Below, piece by piece: positions 42,753-50,553 of a stretch of 64,000 nucleotides of DNA. A model generated the notes under the pieces. The model was not told where the DNA came from and ran no database searches. It saw only the letters and a program-made list of their open reading frames with translations. How positions within the stretch are numbered: the stretch's first letter is position 1; every line of letters begins with the position of its first letter. The position numbers were made by a program, and so were the translations under genes. Source of the stretch: Nocardia pneumoniae NBRC 100136 (GTDB lineage Bacteria > Actinomycetota > Actinomycetes > Mycobacteriales > Mycobacteriaceae); contig NZ_BAGF01000023.1 in NCBI RefSeq assembly GCF_000308755.1, positions 62,001 to 126,000 of the forward strand, given 5' to 3'.

Positions 42753-43250
42753 CTATTTCCAATCGGCTGGCTGTCGGGGGGTTGTCTCGATTCCTGCGGT
42801 GAGCCGGTCGAGCAGAGCGGTCAAGGTGTCCCGGTCCTGCGCGGACCAGTCGGCGAGGATCTCGGCCAGCCACCGGTTGCGCAGTGCGCGGTTGCGCTCG
42901 AAGACGCGCACGCCCTCCGCGGTGGCCGCCAGCACGCACGCGCGGCCGTCGACCGGGTCGGCCCGGCGCTCCACCAGGCCGTGTTCCACCAGGGATCTGC
43001 TCTGTCTGCTGATGGTGGAGGCTTCGGCGTGCAACAGTTCGGCGAGCCTGCCCGCGCGCTGTGGTCCCTCGTGGACCAGGCAGAACAGCACGGAGTAGGC
43101 CAGCCGTTCCAGCCCGTCCGGGCCGGGCTTGGCCAGCTGCGACTTCGCCCGGTTGATCGCCCGCATGAACCGCACGAGCTGCTTGCCGAGCTCGTCGGCG
43201 GCCGCGAGTTCGGCCGCCGAGACGGTGCGCTCGCGAGCCGTAGCGGACAT
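42753..43250 (-). CDS. MarR-family regulator
   Basis: This 165-residue winged-helix repressor has a recognition region LLHAEASTISRQSRSLVEHGLVERRADPVDGR (given in part as HAEASTISRQSR and ERRADPVDGR, with the wing RADPVDGR). ATG 43250 has GAGG 8 bases upstream, better than GTG 43259. It precedes the MFS gene by 9 bases, forming a marR-exporter operon. Tandem TAGTT-N9-AACTA boxes lie just upstream. MarR proteins of this type relieve repression when a phenolic or drug binds. Confidence 0.9.
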   Translation of the reverse strand: MSATARERTVSAAELAAADELGKQLVRFMRAINRAKSQLAKPGPDGLERLAYSVLFCLVHEGPQRAGRLAELLHAEASTISRQSRSLVEHGLVERRADPVDGRACVLAATAEGVRVFERNRALRNRWLAEILADWSAQDRDTLTALLDRLTAGIETTPRQPADWK

Positions 43251-43281
43251 GGCACTCACCTCGATGTTCCTATCAGCAGAT

Positions 43282-43317
43282 TAGTTAGCAAGGACAACTA
43301 GTTGCTTTAGGCAACTA
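43282..43317. promoter_or_regulatory. Tandem MarR boxes TAGTT-N9-AACTA
   Basis: TAGTT-N9-AACTA occurs at 43282-43300 and 43299-43317, sharing two bases. In the second box the dyad extends to TAGTTGC-TTTAG-GCAACTA. They lie 32 bases upstream of the MarR start, in a markedly AT-rich stretch that would include the promoter. Confidence 0.7.
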
Positions 43318-43527
43318 TACATCCGCTGTGCCGAAGCTTTGCGGGTGGGTCGCTGCGTCGACGCGGTGCCACCGTGGCCGCCGTCCTCGCGCACGCATCG
43401 GCCTTGCCTGTTGACCATTCGACCGACAGAATCCACCGAAATATGCAATGTTGTTACTGCCCAACGGCATTCAGAGGGAACCCACGGTGGCCGAGTAGGC
43501 ACCGGTAAAAGGGGGTGCGGCGAGATC

Positions 43528-44199
43528 ATGTCGTCGAACACGTCCGAGGGCGGGCGGCCCGCCCGCCCTGGCCGGGCACGGCCCGAGCGCGTGCCCACGT
43601 GGCCCGGGATGATCCCCCCGCAGGGCCCGTCGCACCGCGCCGTCAGCGATCGGCGCCGTGCGCCCCGCGATCGGCGCCGGGCTCGGCGCGGACCACGTCG
43701 GGTCTGGTTGGTCGGCGGTGTCGGGATGGCGGCGTCGCTCGCCGCCGCGGCGTTGGTGCTGGTGTACACGGACGCGGCGTCCGCGCCACGGCAATCGGCC
43801 ACCGTCGCCGATCCGGTGCTCGGCGGTGGCCCAGGTTGTGAGCCGATCCGTGGCGAGCAGCTGGTGCGCGGCAACGGCACCGGTTCTCTCGACTCGGGTC
43901 CGGACGTGATCCTGGCGTTCCAGCACGCGTATTACGTGACCCGCTCGGGCGCGGTCGCCCGATCGCTGACCGCACCGGACGCCGCCGTGCCACCGGTCGC
44001 CGTGATCGACGCGGGCATCGCTTCCGTCCCCGCGGGCACCCAGCACTGCGTCATGATCACCTCCATGCTCGACGGGCGCTACGACGTGGTCATCACCGAA
44101 CTGCGGCCCGACTCGGCCAACCGCACCTATCGCCAGTTCGTCACGGTGGCCACCAGCGGCGGCAGATCCACCATCATCAAGATCGCCGCACCGAACTGA
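43528..44199 (+). CDS. Single-pass membrane protein, paralogue of the left-edge protein
   Basis: This 223-residue protein has a basic, Pro/Arg-rich cytoplasmic N-terminus of about 60 residues, one membrane helix (about 63-80, GGVGMAASLAAAALVLVY) and an extracytoplasmic domain of about 140 residues. The domain begins with GCEPIRG and contains PDVILAFQHAYYV and APDAAVPPVAVIDAGI. It matches the protein at 1-819 in order and spacing, so the two are paralogues. Here the domain is complete and ends ISSAG-type beta strands (FVTVATSGGRSTIIKI). Possibly DUF8176. No enzyme motif. Confidence 0.7.
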   Translation: MSSNTSEGGRPARPGRARPERVPTWPGMIPPQGPSHRAVSDRRRAPRDRRRARRGPRRVWLVGGVGMAASLAAAALVLVYTDAASAPRQSATVADPVLGGGPGCEPIRGEQLVRGNGTGSLDSGPDVILAFQHAYYVTRSGAVARSLTAPDAAVPPVAVIDAGIASVPAGTQHCVMITSMLDGRYDVVITELRPDSANRTYRQFVTVATSGGRSTIIKIAAPN

Positions 44200-44330
44200 T
44201 CCGCTCGGGTGCGCCGGGGCATCGGCATTACACCCCTGGAGCGCAGGGCATTTCGCTACGATTTCCCTGCCGGAGCGGTCGATCGGCGACGAATGCGGGG
44301 TAGGTCGGGTCGGTTCAGGGGAGGTCGTCG

Positions 44331-45593
44331 GTGGGATTCGCACGGTGCGGCGCGGTTGTGGGAGTGGCGCTTTCGGTTCTTCTGGCCATGCCGGTGCCGT
44401 CGGCGGCGTCGCCGGATGGGTTGCAGCCCTTACCTCCGGAGCAGGACTCGTTCTACTGGCCACCCGCCGATGCGATCGCGTCGAAACGGCCGGGCGAGAT
44501 TCTCGCCGCGCGGCCGATCCAGATCGCCAACCAGCTCGGAGCGTCGCTGGATGCCGAGGCGTGGCAGGTGTCCTACCGGTCGAACAACAGCGCCGACCAG
44601 CCGATCGCCGCGGTCGCGACGCTGCTGAAACCGCGCATCGGAACCGGGAAGCTGGTGTCGCTGCACCCCGCTGAGGACTCAACGGGGCTGTTCTGCGCGC
44701 CGTCGTATACGGTGCGCCGCTCGGCGCAGGCGGGGTTGCTGGACGGCCAGATCGATCCGCTGCGCGGCGCGGCGGCGCTGCTGGCGCAGGGGTGGAGCGT
44801 CGTGGTTCCCGACCATCAGGGGCCGAACGCGGCGTTCGCCCATGGTCCGCTGGCCGCGCGGATCGCCTTGGACGGCATTCGCGCCGCGGAGCGTTTCGCT
44901 CCACTGGGGCTGGCAGGTGCGGACACCGAGGTGGCGATGTGGGGCTATTCCGGCGGATCGATCCCCACGCTGCACGGGGCGGAACTGCGCGCTGTCTACG
45001 CACCGGAGGTGAATCTTGTCGGCGTTGTCTCCGGCGGCACCGATGTCGATCTCGAGATCCTGTCCCGGGAGGCGAACAGAGGGCCCGGAGCCGGTCTGGT
45101 CGCGGCCGCGATCATCGGTCTCGCCCGCGAGGAACCGGAGTTGGACGCCTTCCTGCGCGCGAACGCCACCTCACGCGGCCGCGAACTGCTCGCGGCGAAG
45201 GACCGGATGTGCGTGCTGAAACAGGCCGTGACGGACCCATTTCTCGACATCGACAGCCTGGTGCAGGGCGGTCTGCTGCACACACCGATCATGCGGGATG
45301 TCTTCGCCCGCACCAGGATGGGCAAGTCGGTCCCCGACGCCCCGGTCTATCTCTACCACGCGGCCGCGGACTGGCTGGTACCCATCGGCCCGGCCGACGA
45401 CCTCGCCGCCGCCTATTGCCAGGACCCCACCGCCCAGGTCACCTATATCCGCGACCACCTGAGCGAACACCTGACGCTGAACACGCTCGCCGAGCACAGC
45501 GTGGTCGCCTGGTTACGCGATCGGTTCACCCGGCTTCCCGCTGGAAGCGGTTGCACCACAGTGAACATCGCTTCCATAGCACTCGGCCGCTAG
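44331..45593 (+). CDS. Secreted lipase, LIP family
   Basis: This 420-residue protein has a signal peptide (GVALSVLLAMPVPSAAS, about residues 10-26) and the secretory lipase (LIP) fold. The nucleophile elbow is WGYSGGS (about residues 204-210). The strand VSLHPAEDSTGLFCAPSY and VVVPDHQGPNAAFAHGP are conserved features of actinobacterial LIP lipases. The acid is in AAADWLV and the His in DHLSEH. It starts at GTG 44331 with GGAGG upstream. Neighbours give no pathway. Confidence 0.9.
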   Translation: MGFARCGAVVGVALSVLLAMPVPSAASPDGLQPLPPEQDSFYWPPADAIASKRPGEILAARPIQIANQLGASLDAEAWQVSYRSNNSADQPIAAVATLLKPRIGTGKLVSLHPAEDSTGLFCAPSYTVRRSAQAGLLDGQIDPLRGAAALLAQGWSVVVPDHQGPNAAFAHGPLAARIALDGIRAAERFAPLGLAGADTEVAMWGYSGGSIPTLHGAELRAVYAPEVNLVGVVSGGTDVDLEILSREANRGPGAGLVAAAIIGLAREEPELDAFLRANATSRGRELLAAKDRMCVLKQAVTDPFLDIDSLVQGGLLHTPIMRDVFARTRMGKSVPDAPVYLYHAAADWLVPIGPADDLAAAYCQDPTAQVTYIRDHLSEHLTLNTLAEHSVVAWLRDRFTRLPAGSGCTTVNIASIALGR

Positions 45594-45618
45594 GCCCGCC
45601 GCGGGACTGGGTTGTCTC

Positions 45619-46545
45619 TCACGCTGAGCCGTCCGCGCTCATGTCCGGGTCGACGCGGCGTAGCGCTGAGGCCAGCCACGCGGTTCCCCGGTGCTCGACG
45701 GGCATCGCCGCCACTCCGTGCGTCGCTTCTCGAACCGCGTCGGCCGTGTGCCCCAGCAGCGCGAGGACGCCAGCACGCTGCACGGCCGCGAACCCAGGGG
45801 TCCACCAGTACATCGACTGCGGAGGGTCGTTCGCCGCCTCCGGCTCCGCTGCGGACAGTACCCTGCCCGCCTGTCGGGAATCCCCCCGCGCGGCCAGCAA
45901 CTCGGCACGTCGCATTCGCCCGTAGGCCACGAGGGTGGGGTGCGCGCCCCGTACCGCCAGCGCGGCATCCGACAGGGCGATGACCTTGCCGTAATCTCCC
46001 GTACTCACAGTCACGTAACCCGTGAAGCCCAGGGCGTGCACCAGCCGGTCGGGGTCGCGGGATTCCTCCGCCAAATCTGTCGCCGTCCTCATGGTGGCCC
46101 GTGCGGCGGTATCGGCTCCGATCGCGTGCTCCAGCCATGCCCGGTACTGCACGACTTCAGACGCCAGGGCTGCGGCTTCGGTTCGTGCCGTACGTGCCTC
46201 CCTGGCAAAGGTTTCGGTCATGGCGGACATGCCGCGCACCGTCGGGAGTACCGTCACAGCCCCTGCCGCGTCCTCGATTCGGCGCATAGCCGACAGCATC
46301 GACGCCACATCGGCCAATGTCGTAGCGTCCACGCTGGCGGGTGAGCGCGCCACCGCAGTCAGTCGATCCAGGTCCGCGCCGAGCACTCGTTCGTAGGCGG
46401 CGACGACACCGGCAGGCACCGGGCGCTTACCGGACTCGATCAGCGATAGATACGCGGGACTGTAGTAGGTCCGTTCGGCCATGGCACGTAGCGAAATCCC
46501 CGCCGTCTCGCGAGTGGCACGCAGCAGCGAACCCGGTTCCACCAT
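45619..46545 (-). CDS. XRE-family regulator with TPR-like C-terminal domain
   Basis: This 308-residue protein has an N-terminal helix-turn-helix (about residues 1-65, with TAGISLRAMAERTYYSPAYLS) and an all-helical, Ala-rich C-terminal part compatible with TPR repeats (about residues 120-300). Actinobacteria have many such single-gene regulators, often beside small DUF397 or membrane genes. It is divergent from a small winged-helix gene and a small membrane gene. ATG 46545 has AGGGGG upstream. Confidence 0.82.
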   Translation of the reverse strand: MVEPGSLLRATRETAGISLRAMAERTYYSPAYLSLIESGKRPVPAGVVAAYERVLGADLDRLTAVARSPASVDATTLADVASMLSAMRRIEDAAGAVTVLPTVRGMSAMTETFAREARTARTEAAALASEVVQYRAWLEHAIGADTAARATMRTATDLAEESRDPDRLVHALGFTGYVTVSTGDYGKVIALSDAALAVRGAHPTLVAYGRMRRAELLAARGDSRQAGRVLSAAEPEAANDPPQSMYWWTPGFAAVQRAGVLALLGHTADAVREATHGVAAMPVEHRGTAWLASALRRVDPDMSADGSA

Positions 46546-46733
46546 CTGCCCCCTCTCCGGCGCGGTAAACCTCTGTCAACAGCGTATCCGGGTCGGCTTG
46601 GGCCGAGCCCGCTTAGCGTGATTCTCGGCCCAGCCGCCGGGTGAACACCGTACCGGGAAGTGAACCCCCGCAACGCGATTCGTACCGCCGGCGGATGCTC
46701 ACCAATACCAGAGGACACAGGCAGGGGGTCCAG

Positions 46734-46961
46734 ATGGCTACCGGAACAGCAGCGGAAACAGCGGTACTGTCAGTTCTCGCGCCAGGCGGAATGCTCACCG
46801 CCACCCAGATCACGCAGCAGGCTCAGCTCACCGGATGGAGTGCCCGCCGTGCGATCGGTCAACTCGAAGGACGCGGGCTGATCATGTGCGTGCCCTACGC
46901 CTCCCGATGGTCCATCACCCCACGCGGACGTTCGGTGTGGGCTGCCAAAGGCGGCCGGTAG
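46734..46961 (+). CDS. Small winged-helix protein
   Basis: This 75-residue protein has the compact pattern of a winged-helix domain: helix LSVLAPGGML, recognition segment TATQITQQAQLTGWSARRAIGQL and wing YASRWSITPRGRSVW. That is about the minimum size for a DNA-binding regulator and lacks an effector domain. ATG 46734 is preceded by AGGGGG. The next small gene starts directly at its stop codon, so both are co-transcribed, divergent from the XRE regulator. Confidence 0.6.
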   Translation: MATGTAAETAVLSVLAPGGMLTATQITQQAQLTGWSARRAIGQLEGRGLIMCVPYASRWSITPRGRSVWAAKGGR

Positions 46962-47126
46962 ATGATCGGCGACGGATGGATCATGGTCGGCATCGCGGTC
47001 GCTGCGGGTCTGCCGCTGGCCGTGCTCATCGCGGTGGTGCTCTGGCCCGAACCCATCCCGAAGGGGCGGTCGGTGGAGGAGATCAGGCAGCGGATCGACG
47101 ACGAGGATGAGGACCGGTCACCCTGA
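46962..47126 (+). CDS. Small single-pass membrane protein (54 residues)
   Basis: The 54-residue product has a short N-terminus, one strongly hydrophobic helix (MVGIAVAAGLPLAVLIAVVLW, residues 8-28 in part) and a charged tail (RSVEEIRQRIDDEDEDRSP). It begins immediately after the stop of the small winged-helix gene. The helix-plus-charged-tail layout and gene coupling make it credible. No family is known to me. Confidence 0.65.
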   Translation: MIGDGWIMVGIAVAAGLPLAVLIAVVLWPEPIPKGRSVEEIRQRIDDEDEDRSP

Positions 47127-47155
47127 CGCTGAACGCATCGCCAAATTGCAAGACC

Positions 47156-48211
47156 TCAGCTCAGGCCCGCGATCTTCCGGCAGCGCCATTCCAGGTAGTT
47201 GATCACCATCCAGAAGTCTTTGAACGCCGGGTTGGTGGTTTGCCCGTGGTGGTAGCGGTAGTAGATCTGCTGGGCGATGACGGCCAGGCGGAACAGGCCG
47301 AAGACCTCGTAGAACGGCCAGTTCTCGGCGGAGCGGCCGGTGCGTTCGCAGTAATGGTCGACGATCTGCGCGCGGGTCAGCATGCCGGGCAGGTGGCTCG
47401 GCTGGCGCCGGAAGGACAGCATGGCCTCGTCGTCGTCGGCCTGCACCCAGTAGGCCAGCGCGCCGCCGAGATCCATCAGCGGGTCGCCCAAGGTCGCCAT
47501 CTCCCAGTCGAGTACGCCGACGATCGCGCCCGAGCCAGCCGGGTCGAGCACGAGATTGTCGAGACGGAAGTCGTTGTGGATGACGGTGGTCGCGACGTCC
47601 GGCGGCTGATTGTGATCCAGCCAGGCCATCACCGCCGCGAAATCGCTGACATTGTCGGTGCGCGCGTTGACGAAACGGCGCGACCAGCCCGAGACCTGGC
47701 GGCCGACGTAGCCCGCGCCCTTGCCGATTTCGCTGAGTCCCGCGGCTACGGGGTCCACCTCGTGCAGTTCGACCAGACAATCGAAAGCCGTGGTGGACAG
47801 TCGCCGCGCCTGATCGACGGACAGGCTCATCCCCTCCGGCAGGTCACCGCGCAGGATGGTGCCCGCCACACGCTCCATCACGTAGAACTCGCTGCCGATC
47901 ACATCGGGGTCGATACACCGGGCGACCATCCGCGGCACGTACGGGTAGTGCGGGCGCAGCCGTTGCTGCACCAGGAACTCACGGCCCATGTCATGGGCGG
48001 AGGCGGCCTTCGTGCCGCTCGGTGGCCGTCGCAGGATCAGGTCGCGGTCCGGATAGCGCAGGAGATAGGTGAGATTCGACGCGCCACCGGAGAATTGGCG
48101 CACCTGCGGCGGACCGACGAGGTCGGGCACCTGCTCGGCGAGCCAGGCGTGCATGGCCGCAACGTCGAAGGCGTCCTCGGCGCGGACGGCACCGGCCTCG
48201 GGGGCGCTCAC
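47156..48211 (-). CDS. Phosphotransferase-family kinase (APH-like, ACAD10/11-associated type)
   Basis: This 351-residue protein has the aminoglycoside-phosphotransferase-like kinase fold. The nucleotide-binding region includes LILRRPPSG, the catalytic loop is HNDFRLDNLVL (about residues 199-209) and the metal site is VLDWEMATLGDPLMDLG (about 218-234). In this family, kinases beside acyl-CoA dehydrogenases phosphorylate the hydroxyl of hydroxyacyl-CoA, as in the fused human ACAD10/11 and bacterial 4-hydroxyacid catabolism. It starts at GTG 48211, overlapping the dehydrogenase stop by 4 bases. Substrate is inferred. Confidence 0.85.
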   Translation of the reverse strand: MSAPEAGAVRAEDAFDVAAMHAWLAEQVPDLVGPPQVRQFSGGASNLTYLLRYPDRDLILRRPPSGTKAASAHDMGREFLVQQRLRPHYPYVPRMVARCIDPDVIGSEFYVMERVAGTILRGDLPEGMSLSVDQARRLSTTAFDCLVELHEVDPVAAGLSEIGKGAGYVGRQVSGWSRRFVNARTDNVSDFAAVMAWLDHNQPPDVATTVIHNDFRLDNLVLDPAGSGAIVGVLDWEMATLGDPLMDLGGALAYWVQADDDEAMLSFRRQPSHLPGMLTRAQIVDHYCERTGRSAENWPFYEVFGLFRLAVIAQQIYYRYHHGQTTNPAFKDFWMVINYLEWRCRKIAGLS

Positions 48212-49416
48212 CGGTCGGTCCCGTACTTGCGTAGTTCCTGGCGGGCGATCACGCCGAGGTGTACTTCGTCGGGACCGTCGGCGAAGCGCAGCGACCGAAT
48301 GCCCGCGAACGCGCGCGCCAGCGGGAAGTCATCGGAAAGTCCCGCGCCGCCGTGCAATTGGATCGCCATGTCGAGCACTTCCTGGGTCATCCTGGGCACG
48401 ACCGCCTTGATCTGGGACACCTCGCTGCGCGCGCCCGCCAGGCCTTTCGTATCCAGCAGCCAGGCGGTGTGCAGGACGAGCAGCCTGGCCTGATTGATCG
48501 CCACGCGCGCGTTCGCGATGCGCTCCCGATTGCCGCCGAGATTGGCCAGCGGCTTGCCGAAGGCGGTGCGCGAGAGGCTGCGACGACAGGCCAGCTCGAG
48601 CGCGCGCTCGGCGAGGCCGATGGCGCGCATGCAGTGGTGGATGCGGCCGGGACCGAGGCGGCCCTGCGCGATCTCGAATCCCCGTCCCGGCCCGGCGATC
48701 ACGGCGTCCAAGGGAAGCCGCACGTCGGTGAAGGTGACCTCGCCGTGCCCATAGGGTTCGTCCAGGTAGCCGAAGGTGCTGAGCATCCGCTCGATCCGCA
48801 CGCCGGGCGTGTCGAGCGGGACCAGGACCATGGAGTGGCGCTGATAGGGGTGCGCCGCCGGGTTGGTGAGTCCCATGAAGATGACGAACGCGCAGTTCGG
48901 ATGGCCGATGCCGGTGCTCCACCACTTGCGGCCGTTGAGCACGATCTCGTCGCCGTCCACCACGGCGGTCGCGGCCATGTTCGTCGCGTCCGAGGAGGCG
49001 ACCTCGGGTTCGGTCATGCAGAACGCCGAGCGGATCGTGCCGTCCAGCAGCGGCCGCAGCCACTCCCTGCGCTGCTCCGCGCTGCCGTAATGCAGCAGGA
49101 CCTCGGCGTTGCCGGTGTCGGGCGCGTTGCAGTTGAACACCTCCGACGCCCAGCCGGAGCCGCCCATCGCCTCGGCCATCGGCGCGTAGTCGACGTTGCT
49201 CAGACCCGCGCCGAATTCCGGATCGGGGAGGAAGAGGTTCCACAGTCCCGCCGCCCGCGCCTTCTGCTTGAGCTCTTCGACCACCGGCGGGACCGCCCAC
49301 GGCGATTCCCGCAGGAAGGCCGCGTGCTCGGCCTCGCGCGGCTCGATCTCGTCGCGCACGAACTGCCGCACCTGGTCGGTGAGACGGACGGCTCGGTCGG
49401 AATGCGTGAAGTCCAT
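48208..49416 (-). CDS. Acyl-CoA dehydrogenase (ACAD10/11-like partner)
   Basis: This 402-residue flavoprotein has the acyl-CoA dehydrogenase three-domain layout. The FAD-contact segment is FCMTEPEVASSDATNM (about residues 136-151), followed by GRKWWSTGIGHPNC and the later AFGKPLA and QLHGGAGLSDDFPLARAFAGIRSLRFADGPDEVH. It resembles the ACAD10/11 C-terminal domain. It is translationally coupled to the kinase gene, so both likely act on the same acyl-CoA. I choose ATG 49416, with GAGG 6 bases upstream. Twin palindromes lie upstream. Confidence 0.9.
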   Translation of the reverse strand: MDFTHSDRAVRLTDQVRQFVRDEIEPREAEHAAFLRESPWAVPPVVEELKQKARAAGLWNLFLPDPEFGAGLSNVDYAPMAEAMGGSGWASEVFNCNAPDTGNAEVLLHYGSAEQRREWLRPLLDGTIRSAFCMTEPEVASSDATNMAATAVVDGDEIVLNGRKWWSTGIGHPNCAFVIFMGLTNPAAHPYQRHSMVLVPLDTPGVRIERMLSTFGYLDEPYGHGEVTFTDVRLPLDAVIAGPGRGFEIAQGRLGPGRIHHCMRAIGLAERALELACRRSLSRTAFGKPLANLGGNRERIANARVAINQARLLVLHTAWLLDTKGLAGARSEVSQIKAVVPRMTQEVLDMAIQLHGGAGLSDDFPLARAFAGIRSLRFADGPDEVHLGVIARQELRKYGTDR

Positions 49417-49436
49417 ACCCATCCTCGAGGCTGTGC

Positions 49437-49494
49437 TGAGCATTGCTCAACTCACGGTCGGGTCATTGGTAGCATATTGTTGAGCATTGCTCAA
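49437..49494. promoter_or_regulatory. Twin TTGAGCA-T-TGCTCAA operators
   Basis: TGAGCA-T-TGCTCA (49437-49449) and TTGAGCA-T-TGCTCAA (49480-49494) are perfect palindromes with the same 13-base core, 44 bp between centres. They lie between the acyl-CoA dehydrogenase start and the TetR gene. They are probable binding sites of the divergently encoded TetR protein. Confidence 0.75.
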
Positions 49495-49578
49495 TAGAGG
49501 GGGCGTGCTGAGGAACCATCGCGCAGCGCCTCATCGCGCCGACCGGGTGCGGGTGTTCCACAAGACGCAGGAGGCTGG

Positions 49579-50184
49579 ATGACCGAGGTTGCCGCGGAGC
49601 CCGGCGGCCGTCGCTCGGCGCAGGACCGGCGCAGACAATTGATCGGGATCGGGCTGGGCATGCTGATCGACCGGCCCTGGCATCAGATCACCGTCGACGC
49701 GGTCGCGCAGCAGGCCGGTATCTCCCGCGGACTGCTCTTCCACTACTTCCCGACCAAGCAGGACTACTACGCGCAGCTCGTCCGAGCCGCGACCCAGCGA
49801 TTCCTGCGCGCGACCGGTCCCGACCAGGACGCCGCCGACCCGCTCGCGTCGATGATCGCCAACTTCGTCGGCTACATGCGCAGGCGCAGGGGACCGCTGG
49901 TGGGATTGCTGCGTGCGGCGGGGCAGGACCCGGTGCTCGAGTCGGTCATGGAGCAGATGCACGACGAATTGACCGATCGTGTGTTCGCCGCGCTCGGGCG
50001 GGACGAGCCCACGACCGCCCAGCGTCTGGTGGTCCGGTCGTGGTGGGCGATGGCGGAAGATCTCACGGTGCAGTGGCTGGCCCGCGACGACGTCGACCAG
50101 GACGGGCTGGACCGGCTGCTGTTCGACACGCTGTCTCGGGTGCTGGATTCGGTGGACGCCGATCGCGCGGCGGGTCGGTGCTGA
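49579..50184 (+). CDS. TetR-family regulator of the acyl-CoA dehydrogenase/kinase operon
   Basis: This 201-residue TetR protein has an N-terminal DNA-binding domain (about residues 15-65, with ITVDAVAQQAGISRGLLFHYF) and a C-terminal helical domain with Trp-rich segment RSWWAMAEDLTVQWLA. It is divergent from the acyl-CoA dehydrogenase gene, and the twin TTGAGCA palindromes lie between them. It most likely represses the dehydrogenase/kinase operon until a CoA ester accumulates. Confidence 0.88.
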   Translation: MTEVAAEPGGRRSAQDRRRQLIGIGLGMLIDRPWHQITVDAVAQQAGISRGLLFHYFPTKQDYYAQLVRAATQRFLRATGPDQDAADPLASMIANFVGYMRRRRGPLVGLLRAAGQDPVLESVMEQMHDELTDRVFAALGRDEPTTAQRLVVRSWWAMAEDLTVQWLARDDVDQDGLDRLLFDTLSRVLDSVDADRAAGRC

Positions 50185-50553
50185 TCGCTCGCGCATAGGG
50201 CGTCGTCGAAAATGCTCTGTCCGCATGGATGATCGGCGTGCAGGCGGCCCGATGCCGCCGAGGGGCGAATCTCGGCGGCACCGGCGTATCCGAGCGCCCC
50301 GGGGGGAGCGCACGCGCCGTCGCGAAGGAAAGCACGCCACCTCAGCATAGAGTGATCAATGGTTCGGCGCTCGGCTCGATGCGGAGGGTAGGCGGTCAGG
50401 GCAGACGCGTGTCATCCGCGGCACGCCGAATAGTTTTACGAGATGGCAAATGAATAGGTTTCGCCAGCAGCGGTGCATCGACTATGAATGGGGTGTGCCG
50501 TTGCCATTCGTGATCACTTGTCTGCCATCGACTCTCCCGTGCGGGGAGCGCTG
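50185..50553. other. Intergenic stretch without a supported gene
   Basis: The 369 bases between the TetR gene and the membrane protein contain short frames of shadow-like composition only. A TAGTTT sequence near 50430 may be a -10 element for the next gene. I see no dyad. Confidence 0.55.

Noticed and set aside
50229..50453. Plus-strand frame of 74 codons after the TetR gene
   Set aside because: Arg/Gly-rich, without ribosome site, and no recognisable domain.
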